A DNA stretch of 64,000 nt from Candidatus Nitrosoglobus terrae (GTDB taxonomy: Bacteria; Pseudomonadota; Gammaproteobacteria; Nitrosococcales; Nitrosococcaceae): positions 1,251,001 through 1,315,000 of the forward strand of contig NZ_AP014836.1 in the NCBI RefSeq assembly GCF_002356115.1. Direction: 5' to 3'. How positions within the stretch are numbered: the first letter of the stretch is position 1; each line of letters begins with the position of its first letter. Below are positions 1-8,909 of the stretch, in pieces. A program made the position numbers and the translations under genes. The notes beneath the pieces were generated by a model that was not told the origin of the DNA, searched no databases, and worked only from the letters and a program-made list of their open reading frames with translations.

Positions 1-236
1 AATGCACTATATATCGTTTTAAAATGTGCTATTACCTCTACTAACCCCATCACCGCAAGCTGAGAGGAATCAAATAATACCTCTGTTACTCCGGCTGCCC
101 GCATATTAGGCCCTGCAATACCACAAAAGCGCACATTAGGAGCAAGCTTATTAACCTCACGAATCAAATAAGCTCCATGCTGATCCCCTGAAGCCTCACC
201 CGCTACAATAGCGACTAAGGGCTCACACCTTACCAA
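1..236 (-). CDS. lpxB: Lipid-A-disaccharide synthase, N-terminal part (cut by window edge)
   Basis: LpxB condenses UDP-2,3-diacylglucosamine with lipid X to form the disaccharide of lipid A at the inner membrane. Only about 78 N-terminal codons lie in the window. Reading the minus strand gives VAIVAGEASGDQHGAYLIRE, then a GIAGPNMRAAGV segment and LAVMGLVEV, which match the conserved LpxB start (VAGE.SGD, GVAGP.M, LAVMG.VEVL). No ATG lies in frame, so the start is probably the TTG at 234-236, overlapping the end of the aminotransferase gene by 14 bases. The gene follows that aminotransferase and a dehydrogenase in the same direction, supporting a lipid A operon. The family is clear; the start is uncertain. 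Confidence 0.8.
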   Translation of the reverse strand, partial: MVRCEPLVAIVAGEASGDQHGAYLIREVNKLAPNVRFCGIAGPNMRAAGVTEVLFDSSQLAVMGLVEVIAHFKTIYSA

Positions 237-1329
237 GTAAGGTACTCCGAATAACCTCAAGCACTCGATCTACCTGCTGATCGCTCATCTCAGGAAAAAT
301 AGGTAGTGAAAAACATTGAGCGGCTACCTGCTCACTTACTGGGAGGTTTACGCCAGCACATTCTTGCTGAAAAACAACTTGTCTATGGAGCGGAATTGGG
401 TAATAAATCGCAGAGGCAATCTTGTTTGCGGCTAAAGCTGATATGATCTCATCTCGGTAGGGGGATAATACAGTATATTGATGGTAGACGTGCGTTCTAT
501 CTTTCTCTTCGTAGGGAGGGATACAATTGGGTAATTCTGCAAGCGCTGCGCTATAGCGCTGGGCAATACGCTGCCGTGCCCGATTATATTTATCAATATA
601 TTTAAGTTTTATTCGTAAAATAACCGCCTGTAACTCATCTAAGCGGCTATTAAAGCCAAGCTCCGAATGATGATAACGTTTCCAGCTTCCATGATCACGC
701 AATACTCGAAGGTGAGCGGCTGCTTGATCAGAGGAGGTAGCAATCAATCCACCATCACCATAGCAGCCTAAGTTTTTACTAGGAAAAAAACTAAAGCAAC
801 CGGCAAATCCTAGCGCACCTGCCTTACGGTCAGAAATTTCCGCCCCGAAAGATTGAGCGCAATCTTCAATAATCAACAGATTATGCTTAGCTGCAATAGC
901 CTCTAAATCAGACATATCAGCCCCCTGGCCAAACAGGTGCACTGGGAGAATAGCGCGAGTTTTTGGGGTAATAGCTGCCTCTACTTGCCTAGTATCAATA
1001 TTAAATGTTTTTTCATCAATATCGACAAACACAGGATGAGCACCCACGTAGCAAATAGCCTCAGCTGTTGCAATGAAAGTAAACGGCGTAGTGATTACTT
1101 CATCCCCCTCTCCAATCCCAGCCGCAATTAAAGCCAGATGAAGCGCATCGGTCCCCGAGGCAACACCCACAGTGTGAGTTACCCCTAGATAGGTGGCAAC
1201 CTCTTCTTCAAATGCTTTTACATTAGGGCCAAGAATAAATTGACTCTCTATCAGTGCCTGCGCTAAAGCCTCATCTATCTCCGCTTTGAGCGTTTGATAC
1301 TGCACCTTCAAGTCCACCATTGGCAGCAT
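223..1329 (-). CDS. gnnB: PLP-dependent DegT/DnrJ/EryC1 aminotransferase, probable GnnB
   Basis: This 368-residue protein is a sugar-nucleotide aminotransferase of the DegT/DnrJ/EryC1 family. The PLP-binding Lys is K185 in FFPSKNLGCYGDGG, and EDCAQSFGA (from 155) is the cofactor-contacting motif. It lies 9 bases behind a Gfo/Idh dehydrogenase and overlaps lpxB. In Acidithiobacillus ferrooxidans the same pair, GnnA and GnnB, sits beside lpxB and turns UDP-GlcNAc into UDP-GlcNAc3N. That change lets lipid A carry amide-linked acyl chains at position 3. The family is certain from sequence. The GnnB role is inferred from context; a WlbC/WecE-type O-antigen sugar aminotransferase is the alternative. 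Confidence 0.72.
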   Translation of the reverse strand: MLPMVDLKVQYQTLKAEIDEALAQALIESQFILGPNVKAFEEEVATYLGVTHTVGVASGTDALHLALIAAGIGEGDEVITTPFTFIATAEAICYVGAHPVFVDIDEKTFNIDTRQVEAAITPKTRAILPVHLFGQGADMSDLEAIAAKHNLLIIEDCAQSFGAEISDRKAGALGFAGCFSFFPSKNLGCYGDGGLIATSSDQAAAHLRVLRDHGSWKRYHHSELGFNSRLDELQAVILRIKLKYIDKYNRARQRIAQRYSAALAELPNCIPPYEEKDRTHVYHQYTVLSPYRDEIISALAANKIASAIYYPIPLHRQVVFQQECAGVNLPVSEQVAAQCFSLPIFPEMSDQQVDRVLEVIRSTLLGKV

Positions 1330-1338
1330 AATATTGTC

Positions 1339-2301
1339 CTAATTTTTAAGCTGAATTTTTAGCATTTGGCCAATTTGGAGCGCAACGGCTAAAGCTTGCC
1401 GCCCCTCCTCTCCACTCACTGATGGCTTGGTACCATTTTTAACCGCCTTTAGAAAGGAATCAATTTCAGCCATCATCGCATCGCTTTGATCAAAATTACG
1501 CTCCTCACCAGTAATCTCTGGAATACCAGGAAACATCTCTTGCGTACCTTTACGAAGAATATTTAACTTTTTATCCTGAAAATCAACAGAAATATAAGCA
1601 TCTTGCTGAAATATTCGCATTTTACGTTGCGCTTTCATACTGACACGGCTAGCAGTTACATTAGCCACACAGCCATTAGTAAATTGGATGCGAGCATTTG
1701 CTATATCTATATCACCTGTTAATACTGATACCCCATTAGCGTGAATGGTACTAATTGGAGATTTCACCACGCTGAGTATAATATCAATATCGTGAATCAT
1801 TAGATCCAGTACGACGCTAACGTCGATCCCTCTAGGATTAAAAGAGGCAAGGCGATGGGACTCAATAAACTGAGGACTCTTAACTATCTTCTGTAGTGCT
1901 ATGGTGGTAGCATTAAACCGCTCCAAATGCCCAATCTGAAGAATGAGTCGGTAACGATTAGCCAACGCTATTAGCTCGTTAGCCTCAGCAAGGGTGGCAG
2001 TCATAGGTTTTTCCAGTAAAATATGAATCCCCTCACGCAAGCAATCCCTAGCCACTTGATAATGAGAGTGGGTAGGAACAACAATACTCACTGCTTCTAC
2101 CTTACCAAATAAATCTCGATAATCCGTTAATGCAGCTATTCCATACTCCCCAGCAACTTGGCTAGCAATTTCTGGATTTAAATCTACCACTGCAACTAAT
2201 GTAGAATGAGTTAATGCTGCATATTTTTGGGCATGAAAACGCCCTAAGTATCCAGCACCAATGACTGCTGTCTTAATCTTATTTTCGCTACTAAAATTCA
2301 C
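1339..2301 (-). CDS. gnnA: Gfo/Idh/MocA oxidoreductase, probable GnnA
   Basis: A 320-residue NAD(P)-dependent sugar-nucleotide dehydrogenase. The N-terminal Rossmann motif is VIGAGYLGRFHA, and the family motif EKPMT lies near residue 98. The GTG start at 2299-2301 opens with NFSSENKIKTAV. The likely role is oxidation of UDP-GlcNAc at C3, making the keto substrate for the following aminotransferase. Its length agrees with GnnA-type enzymes (about 320 residues, from memory). In known gnnAB loci lpxA is usually upstream; here the upstream gene is an esterase, so the operon may have been rearranged. A role in another 3-amino sugar cannot be excluded. Confidence 0.7.
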   Translation of the reverse strand: MNFSSENKIKTAVIGAGYLGRFHAQKYAALTHSTLVAVVDLNPEIASQVAGEYGIAALTDYRDLFGKVEAVSIVVPTHSHYQVARDCLREGIHILLEKPMTATLAEANELIALANRYRLILQIGHLERFNATTIALQKIVKSPQFIESHRLASFNPRGIDVSVVLDLMIHDIDIILSVVKSPISTIHANGVSVLTGDIDIANARIQFTNGCVANVTASRVSMKAQRKMRIFQQDAYISVDFQDKKLNILRKGTQEMFPGIPEITGEERNFDQSDAMMAEIDSFLKAVKNGTKPSVSGEEGRQALAVALQIGQMLKIQLKN

Positions 2302-2390
2302 GTATAGTTTCCATGACTAAGTAACAAAAAAAATGAAGCAAAGACTAAATCATTAATCCAGCAGTTACCTTTAACAAAGGGAGATAACAC

Positions 2391-3152
2391 TCATTTACCC
2401 AAAAAAGTGAGTACTATTGTTGCAAATACCTCAGGCGCTTCAGCATGAAGCCAATGCCCAGATTTAGGAATAGACACCATCTCCGCCTTTGGAAACCATT
2501 TCCTAATTCCTATCTTATCACCGCCACGGATATAGCCTGAATCTTCTCCTTTGATAAATAAGCTAGGGCCTAGATATACATTTTTTCCTACCACTGCTGC
2601 ACAAATCGCCTGATAATTTTGCTGTAAGTTATTTAAATTGATACGCCAGCTATAACCCCCTTTGTTTTTCTCTAAATTCATCAATAAAAACTGCCGAGTC
2701 TCCAAATTTGGAATCTGACGGGATAGCGCTTCATCAATTTCTAAGCGGTTTTTATAAGCGGTAAGGTTTAGCTCACTTAAGGCGTTAAAAATCAAAAGAT
2801 GTTCTGGCGCATAAGCACGTGGGGCAATATCTGCAACTAGCAGGTGGGTAATCCGGTTAGGGAAGTCCAAAGCACACTGCATTGCAATCTTTCCTCCCAA
2901 AGAATGTCCCAATAAAGCAGCTGTATCTATACTCTGCTCATCCATAAAATCGATTAAATCTTGCGCTAACGAAGGGTAATTAAAAATTGCTTTAGGAGGT
3001 GAATGACCATGATTAGGTAAATCTATCGTAATTACTTGGAATTGACGGGAAAATGCTGTTGCTAAGCTGCGCCAATTGCTGATAGAGCCAAATAAACCAT
3101 GTAGAATAATAAGCGGTGTCCCTTTCCCTTGAACCTGGTGATGGAGTTGCAT
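2391..3152 (-). CDS. Alpha/beta-fold hydrolase, YbfF-like esterase
   Basis: A 253-residue soluble alpha/beta hydrolase. Visible parts are the oxyanion region LHGLFGSISNW (residues 18-27), the nucleophile elbow GHSLGG with Ser84, an acidic residue in KGEDSGYI, and the catalytic His233 in SGHWLHAEAPE. This layout and length match the YbfF acyl-CoA esterase group, which acts on short acyl esters or thioesters. It lies 19 bases downstream of prpD on the same strand, so it is probably read with the methylcitrate genes. The actual substrate cannot be read from sequence. Confidence 0.8.
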   Translation of the reverse strand: MQLHHQVQGKGTPLIILHGLFGSISNWRSLATAFSRQFQVITIDLPNHGHSPPKAIFNYPSLAQDLIDFMDEQSIDTAALLGHSLGGKIAMQCALDFPNRITHLLVADIAPRAYAPEHLLIFNALSELNLTAYKNRLEIDEALSRQIPNLETRQFLLMNLEKNKGGYSWRINLNNLQQNYQAICAAVVGKNVYLGPSLFIKGEDSGYIRGGDKIGIRKWFPKAEMVSIPKSGHWLHAEAPEVFATIVLTFLGK

Positions 3153-3171
3153 AAAAGGGTTTTTCTCTAGC

Positions 3172-4617
3172 TCAGGTTGCCCTTACAAGGAGTCCCATAA
3201 AATCATCTACGGACATTGTCAGCAATCGATCACGATTAGTATAAAGATCCAAAATAGCTTGGCATCGATCGAGGGGGAAACAGGCGTGGAGACTATTTTG
3301 AAATTTTTCTAGTAACAAAGATAGCGCTTCCGTGCGGCGCAATGGATGCCCTAAAGGATAAGCTACCTCTATCCGGGGGGTGGCGCTCCCATCGCTAAAA
3401 AATATCTGAATGGCATTAGCAATCGAACGCTTATCAGAATCCAAATAGTTTTGGGTAAATTCTCGCTTCTCAATCACCTTCATCTTATTTCGCAAAACAT
3501 CAATACGCGGATCGCCAGCTCGCTCATTCTCGTAATCACTCATAGTAAGTTTACCATCCAACAAGGCTACTGCTACCATATACTGTAAACAATGATCCCG
3601 ATCTGCTGAGTTATGGAGAGGGCCAGTCTTATCTATAATCCGCAATGCGGGCTCTTGGGTTTCAATCACAATCTGCTCAATCTCCTCTAATCGGGGTATT
3701 GCTTGAGGATGTAATGAAATTGCAGCCTCAATAGCAGTCTGCGCATGAAACTCAGCTGGATAAGCTACCTTAAACAGAATATTTTCAACTACATAGCTAT
3801 TAAAGCCTCGTGACAATGTAAATGCTTTTCCTTTAAATAACACTTCATAAAAACCCCAACCCGGGGCAGTGAGTGCGGAAGGATATCCCATTTCCCCCTG
3901 CAAAACCATCAGTGCCAGACGTAAACCCCGGCTGGTGGCATCACCTGCAGCCCAACTTTTGCGAGATCCCGTATTGGGCGCTTGGCGATAAACCCGCAAA
4001 GTGCCTCCATCAACCCAAGCATTGGAAAGCGCATTAATCACCTGATCACGAGATCCGCCTAATAGAAAAGCGGCTACCCCCGCACTAGCGACCCGAACTA
4101 GCAATACATGATCTAACCCTACTCGATTAAAAGAATTTTCCAAAGCAAGTACGCCTTGAATTTCATAAGCCTTAATCAAGGCTGTTAGCACTTGACCCAT
4201 CTGTAGCGGTGTTTCCCTTCGCTCTTGTCTACGGCGACTCAGATAATCTGCGCTCGCTAAGATAGCTCCCAGATTATCAGAAGGATGACCCCATTCAGCG
4301 GCTAGCCAAGTATCATTGAAGTCTAACCAACGAATCATACAGCCGATATTAAAAGCGGCTTGAACTGGATCAAGCTCATAGGATGTTCCTGGGACTCTAG
4401 CGCCATCAGGTAAAACAGCCCCAGGAACAACAGGGCCTAGTAACCGCCAGCAAGCCTCATTTCTAAGGGCAAGAAAACTGCAGGCTAAGCTGTCCAATAA
4501 ACAGTAATGAGCAGACTCATAAGCCGTTGGGCTAGTAATTACCCCATCAATAATATAATCAGCGATGGTCGTTAGTATCGTATCTACGGGTTGTTGAGTT
4601 GAGGGAAGGGTATTCAT
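3172..4617 (-). CDS. prpD: 2-methylcitrate dehydratase
   Basis: PrpD dehydrates 2-methylcitrate to 2-methyl-cis-aconitate in the methylcitrate cycle, which turns propionyl-CoA plus oxaloacetate into pyruvate and succinate. The protein is 481 residues, the usual MmgE/PrpD length. It contains the conserved WLDFNDTW segment, the GHPSDN motif followed by [11 protein letters not shown], and the [13 protein letters not shown] segment. The ATG at 4615-4617 is chosen over the in-frame TTG at 4630-4632 because GGAG lies about 6 bases ahead of the ATG. The gene follows prpC with a gap of about 11 bases. No acnD or prpF lies nearby, consistent with use of the PrpD-type dehydratase. Confidence 0.92.
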   Translation of the reverse strand: MNTLPSTQQPVDTILTTIADYIIDGVITSPTAYESAHYCLLDSLACSFLALRNEACWRLLGPVVPGAVLPDGARVPGTSYELDPVQAAFNIGCMIRWLDFNDTWLAAEWGHPSDNLGAILASADYLSRRRQERRETPLQMGQVLTALIKAYEIQGVLALENSFNRVGLDHVLLVRVASAGVAAFLLGGSRDQVINALSNAWVDGGTLRVYRQAPNTGSRKSWAAGDATSRGLRLALMVLQGEMGYPSALTAPGWGFYEVLFKGKAFTLSRGFNSYVVENILFKVAYPAEFHAQTAIEAAISLHPQAIPRLEEIEQIVIETQEPALRIIDKTGPLHNSADRDHCLQYMVAVALLDGKLTMSDYENERAGDPRIDVLRNKMKVIEKREFTQNYLDSDKRSIANAIQIFFSDGSATPRIEVAYPLGHPLRRTEALSLLLEKFQNSLHACFPLDRCQAILDLYTNRDRLLTMSVDDFMGLLVRAT

Positions 4618-4628
4618 ATAGACTCCAA

Positions 4629-5750
4629 TCAACGTTGCTCAATAGGCACAAAATCCCGATTCTCTGGGCCAATATATTCCGCCATAGGGCGAATCAGCTT
4701 ACTATCGCTTCGCTGCTCCATAATATGGGCAGCCCAGCCCGCTATTCGAGCACATACAAAGACAGGGGTATAAAGCTCAATAGGAATACCCAGAAAACGG
4801 TAAGCAGGTGCCATATAAAAATCCAGATTAGGAAACAGGTTTTTCTCTCGCCTCATTACCATCTCGATCCGCTCCGCAATGGGAAATAAGCGATTATCTC
4901 CAATCTTATCCGCTAACTGCTGGCACCAGCGCTTAATGACTGCATTTCTAGGATCAGATTCTTTATAGATCCGATGGCCAAAACCCATGATTTTTTCTTT
5001 TTCTACTAACATTGCCATGATCTCATTCTCAGCGTCATCAGGATTGCTAAAACGATCAATTAATACCATAGCTGCCTCATTAGCTCCCCCATGCAAAGAG
5101 CCACGTAAAGCCCCAATCGCTGCAGTAACCGCAGAATAAAAATCAGAGGCTGTTGAGGTGACTACCCGAGCAGTAAAAGTAGAAGCCGCAAATTCATGCT
5201 CAGCATAAAGGGTTAGGGAAATATCTAATACTCGCCGAGAGATCTCATCAGGAGGCGTATTATGGAGCAACTGTAAAAAATGCCCAGCTATTGAATCCTC
5301 AGCCGTTCGTGTCTCAATACGCACCCCTTGATGATGAAATTGATACCAATACAGCAGCATGGAAGGAAATAGCGCTATCAACCGATTAGCAATATCCTGC
5401 TGCGGAGTTATATCAGTTTCAGGTTCCAGACAACCTAAAGCTGAACAACCGGTACGTATCACATCCATAGGATGGCTTTCTCTAGGCAATGCTTCTAGTA
5501 CCAGTTTTAATTCTTTAGGTAAGCCACGTAAGGATTGTAGCTGCCTCCGATACTGCGTAAGCTGGTTGTAGGTAGGGAGTTGACCATAAAGTAGTAAATA
5601 AGCTACTTCCTCAAAACTAGCCTGCTCAGCTAACACTTCAAGCGGATAACCTCGATAAGTCAATCCCCTAGATTCTTTTCCTACAGTACTGATTTTAGTT
5701 TTGCCAGCAATAATTCCAGCTAAACCGCTGCTGGTTTTTCCTGTACTCAT
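4629..5750 (-). CDS. prpC: 2-methylcitrate synthase
   Basis: A citrate-synthase-fold enzyme of 373 residues, joining propionyl-CoA and oxaloacetate. The catalytic residues are visible: His220 in SLHGGANE, His259 in MGFGHRIYK and Asp310 in PNLDFY. The short length and [14 protein letters not shown] near the N-terminus are typical of PrpC rather than the longer GltA type. It overlaps prpB by the ATGA tetranucleotide, with AAAGGAG six bases before its ATG inside the prpB end, so translation is coupled. A plain short citrate synthase is the alternative, but prpB and prpD on either side settle the role. Confidence 0.93.
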   Translation of the reverse strand: MSTGKTSSGLAGIIAGKTKISTVGKESRGLTYRGYPLEVLAEQASFEEVAYLLLYGQLPTYNQLTQYRRQLQSLRGLPKELKLVLEALPRESHPMDVIRTGCSALGCLEPETDITPQQDIANRLIALFPSMLLYWYQFHHQGVRIETRTAEDSIAGHFLQLLHNTPPDEISRRVLDISLTLYAEHEFAASTFTARVVTSTASDFYSAVTAAIGALRGSLHGGANEAAMVLIDRFSNPDDAENEIMAMLVEKEKIMGFGHRIYKESDPRNAVIKRWCQQLADKIGDNRLFPIAERIEMVMRREKNLFPNLDFYMAPAYRFLGIPIELYTPVFVCARIAGWAAHIMEQRSDSKLIRPMAEYIGPENRDFVPIEQR

Positions 5751-6637
5751 ATTTTCTCCTTTAACGGGAACGCATCCCGCTGGCGTTCATCGTCATAATA
5801 ACCTAGAATTTCGTAGAGTTCTTCGCGGGTTTGCATACTAGCTATCAAGCGCTTCTGAGTGCCCTCCTGACGCAAAATCTGGTAGGTTTTTAAGGCCGCT
5901 GCCGCCATAACACGGAAAGCCGTGAGTGGATAGAGGACGATCTTGACTCCAGCGCCTTGAAGCTCCTTCACTGTAAATAAAGGCGTACGCCCAAATTCAG
6001 TGATATTAGCCAGTACAGGCACTTTAACGGCTTGGGTAAAATATTGATATTCATTAAGAGATTGTAGTGCCTCGGCAAAAATCATATCAGCTCCTGCTGC
6101 TACATAACGTTGCGCCCGATCTGCCGCTGCCTCCAAACCTTCTACCGAGTAAGCATCAGTACGGGCCATAATCACAAACTGATCATCTATACGCCCGTTT
6201 ACCGCTGCCGCTATCCGAGTCACCATTTCATCAATACTGATTAAAACCTTACCTGGTCGATGGCCGCAACGTTTACCGAACACTTGATCTTCTAAATGCA
6301 GTCCCGCCGCTCCAGCCCGTGCTAAGGAACGCACAGTATGGGCAATCATCAATCTATCCCCCCAGCCCGTATCTGCATCCACTAAGAGGGGTAAATCTGT
6401 TACTGCCACAATACGGCAAACTTCATTGACCACTTCTGTTAAGGTGGTCAACCCCAGATCGGGTAAGCCAAAGGCAGCGTTAGCAACTCCAGCGCCTGAA
6501 AGATAAATAGCCCTAAAGCCCGCCTGCTCAGCAAGTAATGCCGTATAAGCATTAATTACCCCTACTAATTGCAAAGGACATTCCGCCGTAATAGCAGCAC
6601 GTAAAACGGTACCAGGACTATTATTTTCAGCAACCAT
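5747..6637 (-). CDS. prpB: Methylisocitrate lyase
   Basis: A 296-residue ICL/PEP-mutase-family enzyme that cleaves 2-methylisocitrate to pyruvate and succinate. The catalytic loop KRCGH (residues 122-126, Cys124) is intact, and DADTGWG (from 87) carries the metal-binding Asp residues. It is first in prpB-prpC-prpD-esterase, read leftwards. AGGA lies about 6 bases before the ATG at 6637. The 346-base gap upstream separates it from the divergent efflux operon and must hold the promoters for both. No PrpR-type regulator lies beside it in the window. Confidence 0.94.
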   Translation of the reverse strand: MVAENNSPGTVLRAAITAECPLQLVGVINAYTALLAEQAGFRAIYLSGAGVANAAFGLPDLGLTTLTEVVNEVCRIVAVTDLPLLVDADTGWGDRLMIAHTVRSLARAGAAGLHLEDQVFGKRCGHRPGKVLISIDEMVTRIAAAVNGRIDDQFVIMARTDAYSVEGLEAAADRAQRYVAAGADMIFAEALQSLNEYQYFTQAVKVPVLANITEFGRTPLFTVKELQGAGVKIVLYPLTAFRVMAAAALKTYQILRQEGTQKRLIASMQTREELYEILGYYDDERQRDAFPLKEKI

Positions 6638-6983
6638 GATTATCCTGATCTCTTATCAAAAATTGTAATAAGATTATACAAAACTCAGTGTACAATAAAA
6701 TCCGTTAGTTAATCAGATTCTAATTAGCTAAAAATCAATTTTTTAAAATATAATATGATGGTCGTTGGAAGCTTTGCTGAATAAAATATCAATACCCAAC
6801 CTCAACCGCTTAAGCTAAACCCATTCAGATTATTTTCCCCCAGATCTTAAAAATTATCGTTATTTACCTGCTAACTCACACTAACAAGTGTGTTTTTCAG
6901 GAAAATAAAATCTAATGGGTAAAATCTAAAACTATAACTTCATTAGATTTTTCCCCCATTAAATTAAGGTAATCAACATTTCT
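6638..6983. other. Divergent intergenic region, prpB / efflux operon
   Basis: This 346-base AT-rich gap has no credible gene. It must contain the leftward prp promoter and the rightward efflux promoter. Its right end carries the long imperfect inverted repeat at 6914-6960, listed separately. No confident -35/-10 pair was recognised. Confidence 0.6.
6914..6960 (+). promoter_or_regulatory. Long inverted repeat ahead of efflux operon
   Basis: The left arm AATGGGTAAAATCTAA (6914-6929) pairs with TTAGATTTTTCCCCCATT (6943-6960) except for one mismatch and a two-base bulge, around a 13-base loop. It ends 23 bases before the ATG of the adaptor gene. There is no T-run after it, so it is not a standard terminator. 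An operator for a dimeric repressor or a leader hairpin controlling translation is possible. Confidence 0.45.
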
Positions 6984-8210
6984 ATGGAGGCACTGGAAAA
7001 GCTAAAAATTCATCGTGTCCCCAAAACTACACCCCAGCAAGTGCCGAAACCCAATCGTAGATGGATTAGGGTATTCATCAGTCTACTGATTGGAGTCATC
7101 ACCCTCTACTTTATTTATACCAAAATCCTACGATCGGGCACCCAGATAATAGTGGGGACAATCTCCCTAGCCTATCCTGCTCAAGAATATACTTTATTTA
7201 ATGCGACCGGTTATGTAGTCCCCCAAACCAAAGCAGATATTGCCTCTAAGGCTACCGGCCAATTAGAAGCGCTGGAAGTTGAAGAAGGTGATTATGTCAA
7301 AAAAGGCGATGTCATTGCTCGTCTAGAAAATCGAGATGTCTTAGCCACTATGGCAAAAGCTAAAGCCAATATTGCGATTACCCAAGCAGGACTGCTTGAA
7401 GCTAAAGCTGAATTAGAAAATGCGGCTATTACGCTAAAGCGCCTTAAAAGCCTTGTTAATCGAAATTTAGCTACTCAAGCAGATTATGATATAGCAAAAG
7501 CCCGTTATGATACTGCTGAGGCAAAAGTACAAAGTGCCAGAGCCAACATCTTAGTGGCTGAAGCGGGCTATCAAGAAGCTAAAGTTGCGGTAGAATACAC
7601 CCTCATTCGCGCCCCTTTTGATGGAGTTATCTTAAAAAAACATGCTGATCTAGGCGATGTGGTAGCGCCTTTCTCCTCAGCCATGCAATCTAAAGGCACA
7701 GTAGTCTCCATGGCCGATATGAACACGCTACAGGTCGAGGTAGATGTTTCAGAGTCAAATCTCATGCAGGTTAAAATTAATCAACCTTGCCAGATCCAGC
7801 TCGACGCTTTCCCCGATAATCGCATCCGGGGCCGGGTACATATGATTATCCCTACCGTAGATAGAGCCAAGGCAACGATATTAGTGAAGGTTCGCTTTAT
7901 TGATCGAGATGATCGCATCTTACCCGATATGAGCGCCCGAGTTGCATTTCTCTCCCAAGAACTCTCATCCCAAGATCTACAACCCTATATTGTTGCCCCA
8001 ATCTCAGCTATTTTTCTCAATAATAATCAAGCCTATGCCTTCCGCATCCGCAATAATATTGCTTACCAAACACCCGTCATTATTGGAGAACAATGGAGAG
8101 ATTTAGTGGTTATAAAATCGGGGCTTGCTAATGGCGATAAAGTGGCTATTCATCTATCCACTAAGCTGAGAGATGGTACCCAAGTGATATTCAGCAGCAC
8201 GAATAATTAA
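6984..8210 (+). CDS. Periplasmic adaptor (HlyD/MFP family, MacA-like)
   Basis: A 408-residue membrane fusion protein. One N-terminal membrane anchor (about residues 26-45, VFISLLIGVITLYFIYT) is followed by a biotinyl-lipoyl half (KATGQLEALEVEEGDYVKKG), an alpha-hairpin rich in Ala and Lys (about 115-190), the second lipoyl half (YTLIRAPFDGVILKK) and a beta-barrel domain. It links an inner-membrane transporter to an outer-membrane channel. The next three genes encode an ABC ATPase and two FtsX-type permeases, so the system is MacAB-like with separate ATPase and permeases. No TolC-type gene is adjacent. The substrate is unknown. Confidence 0.88.
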   Translation: MEALEKLKIHRVPKTTPQQVPKPNRRWIRVFISLLIGVITLYFIYTKILRSGTQIIVGTISLAYPAQEYTLFNATGYVVPQTKADIASKATGQLEALEVEEGDYVKKGDVIARLENRDVLATMAKAKANIAITQAGLLEAKAELENAAITLKRLKSLVNRNLATQADYDIAKARYDTAEAKVQSARANILVAEAGYQEAKVAVEYTLIRAPFDGVILKKHADLGDVVAPFSSAMQSKGTVVSMADMNTLQVEVDVSESNLMQVKINQPCQIQLDAFPDNRIRGRVHMIIPTVDRAKATILVKVRFIDRDDRILPDMSARVAFLSQELSSQDLQPYIVAPISAIFLNNNQAYAFRIRNNIAYQTPVIIGEQWRDLVVIKSGLANGDKVAIHLSTKLRDGTQVIFSSTNN

Positions 8211-8225
8211 CTCGGCTCATTCGAT

Positions 8226-8903
8226 GTGATCAAAATAGAAAAAATCAGCAAATCCTACCAACGGGGTAGCCAAATTATCCCAGTGCTTGAAGATATTAAT
8301 CTCACCATCGCTGAAGGGGAATTTATTGCCCTTATGGGACCCTCAGGATCGGGTAAAAGCACCCTGCTTAACTTAATCGCGGGTATTGATACCCCTGATA
8401 GGGGCAATTTGTATGTCAATAATATTGATATCGCCACATTATCTGAACGGGATCTGGCTCAATGGCGATCTGAACACGTAGGCTTTATCTTTCAGTTTTA
8501 TAACTTAATGCCGGTGCTCACCGCCTTTGAAAACGTAGAGCTCCCTTTACTGCTCACCCCGTTATCTCGGAATGAACGAAAAGAACACGTAACATTGGCG
8601 CTGACCGTGGTCAGTCTTCAAGATCGAATGGATCATTATCCTTCCCAGCTTTCAGGGGGCCAACAACAACGGGTAGCCATTGCCCGAGCTTTAGTCACCG
8701 ATCCCACCCTGATTGTGGCTGATGAGCCTACTGGAGATTTGGATCGTGAGTCTGCGCAGGAAGTTCTAAACTTACTACAGCACCTTAACCGAGAATTACG
8801 AAAAACCATTATCATGGTCACTCATGATCAAGCGGCTGCTAATCGAGCGCATATTATTAAACATCTGGATAAAGGCATCCTCATAGATGAACTGCCCCTA
8901 TAA
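8226..8903 (+). CDS. ABC transporter ATP-binding protein (MacB/LolD type)
   Basis: A 225-residue ATPase with Walker [10 protein letters not shown], signature [15 protein letters not shown], Walker [13 protein letters not shown] and a switch His in VTHDQ. The sequence belongs to the MacB/LolD/FtsE group that works with FtsX-like permeases. It starts at GTG 8226, 15 bases after the adaptor stop, and precedes the first permease by 6 bases. It supplies energy for the export or mechanotransmission system of this operon. Confidence 0.93.
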   Translation: MIKIEKISKSYQRGSQIIPVLEDINLTIAEGEFIALMGPSGSGKSTLLNLIAGIDTPDRGNLYVNNIDIATLSERDLAQWRSEHVGFIFQFYNLMPVLTAFENVELPLLLTPLSRNERKEHVTLALTVVSLQDRMDHYPSQLSGGQQQRVAIARALVTDPTLIVADEPTGDLDRESAQEVLNLLQHLNRELRKTIIMVTHDQAAANRAHIIKHLDKGILIDELPL

Positions 8904-8909
8904 AATCCC

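Noticed and set aside
4599-4889. 96-codon frame on the plus strand across prpC/prpD
   Set aside because: It lies antisense to two well-supported genes and has no recognisable domain.
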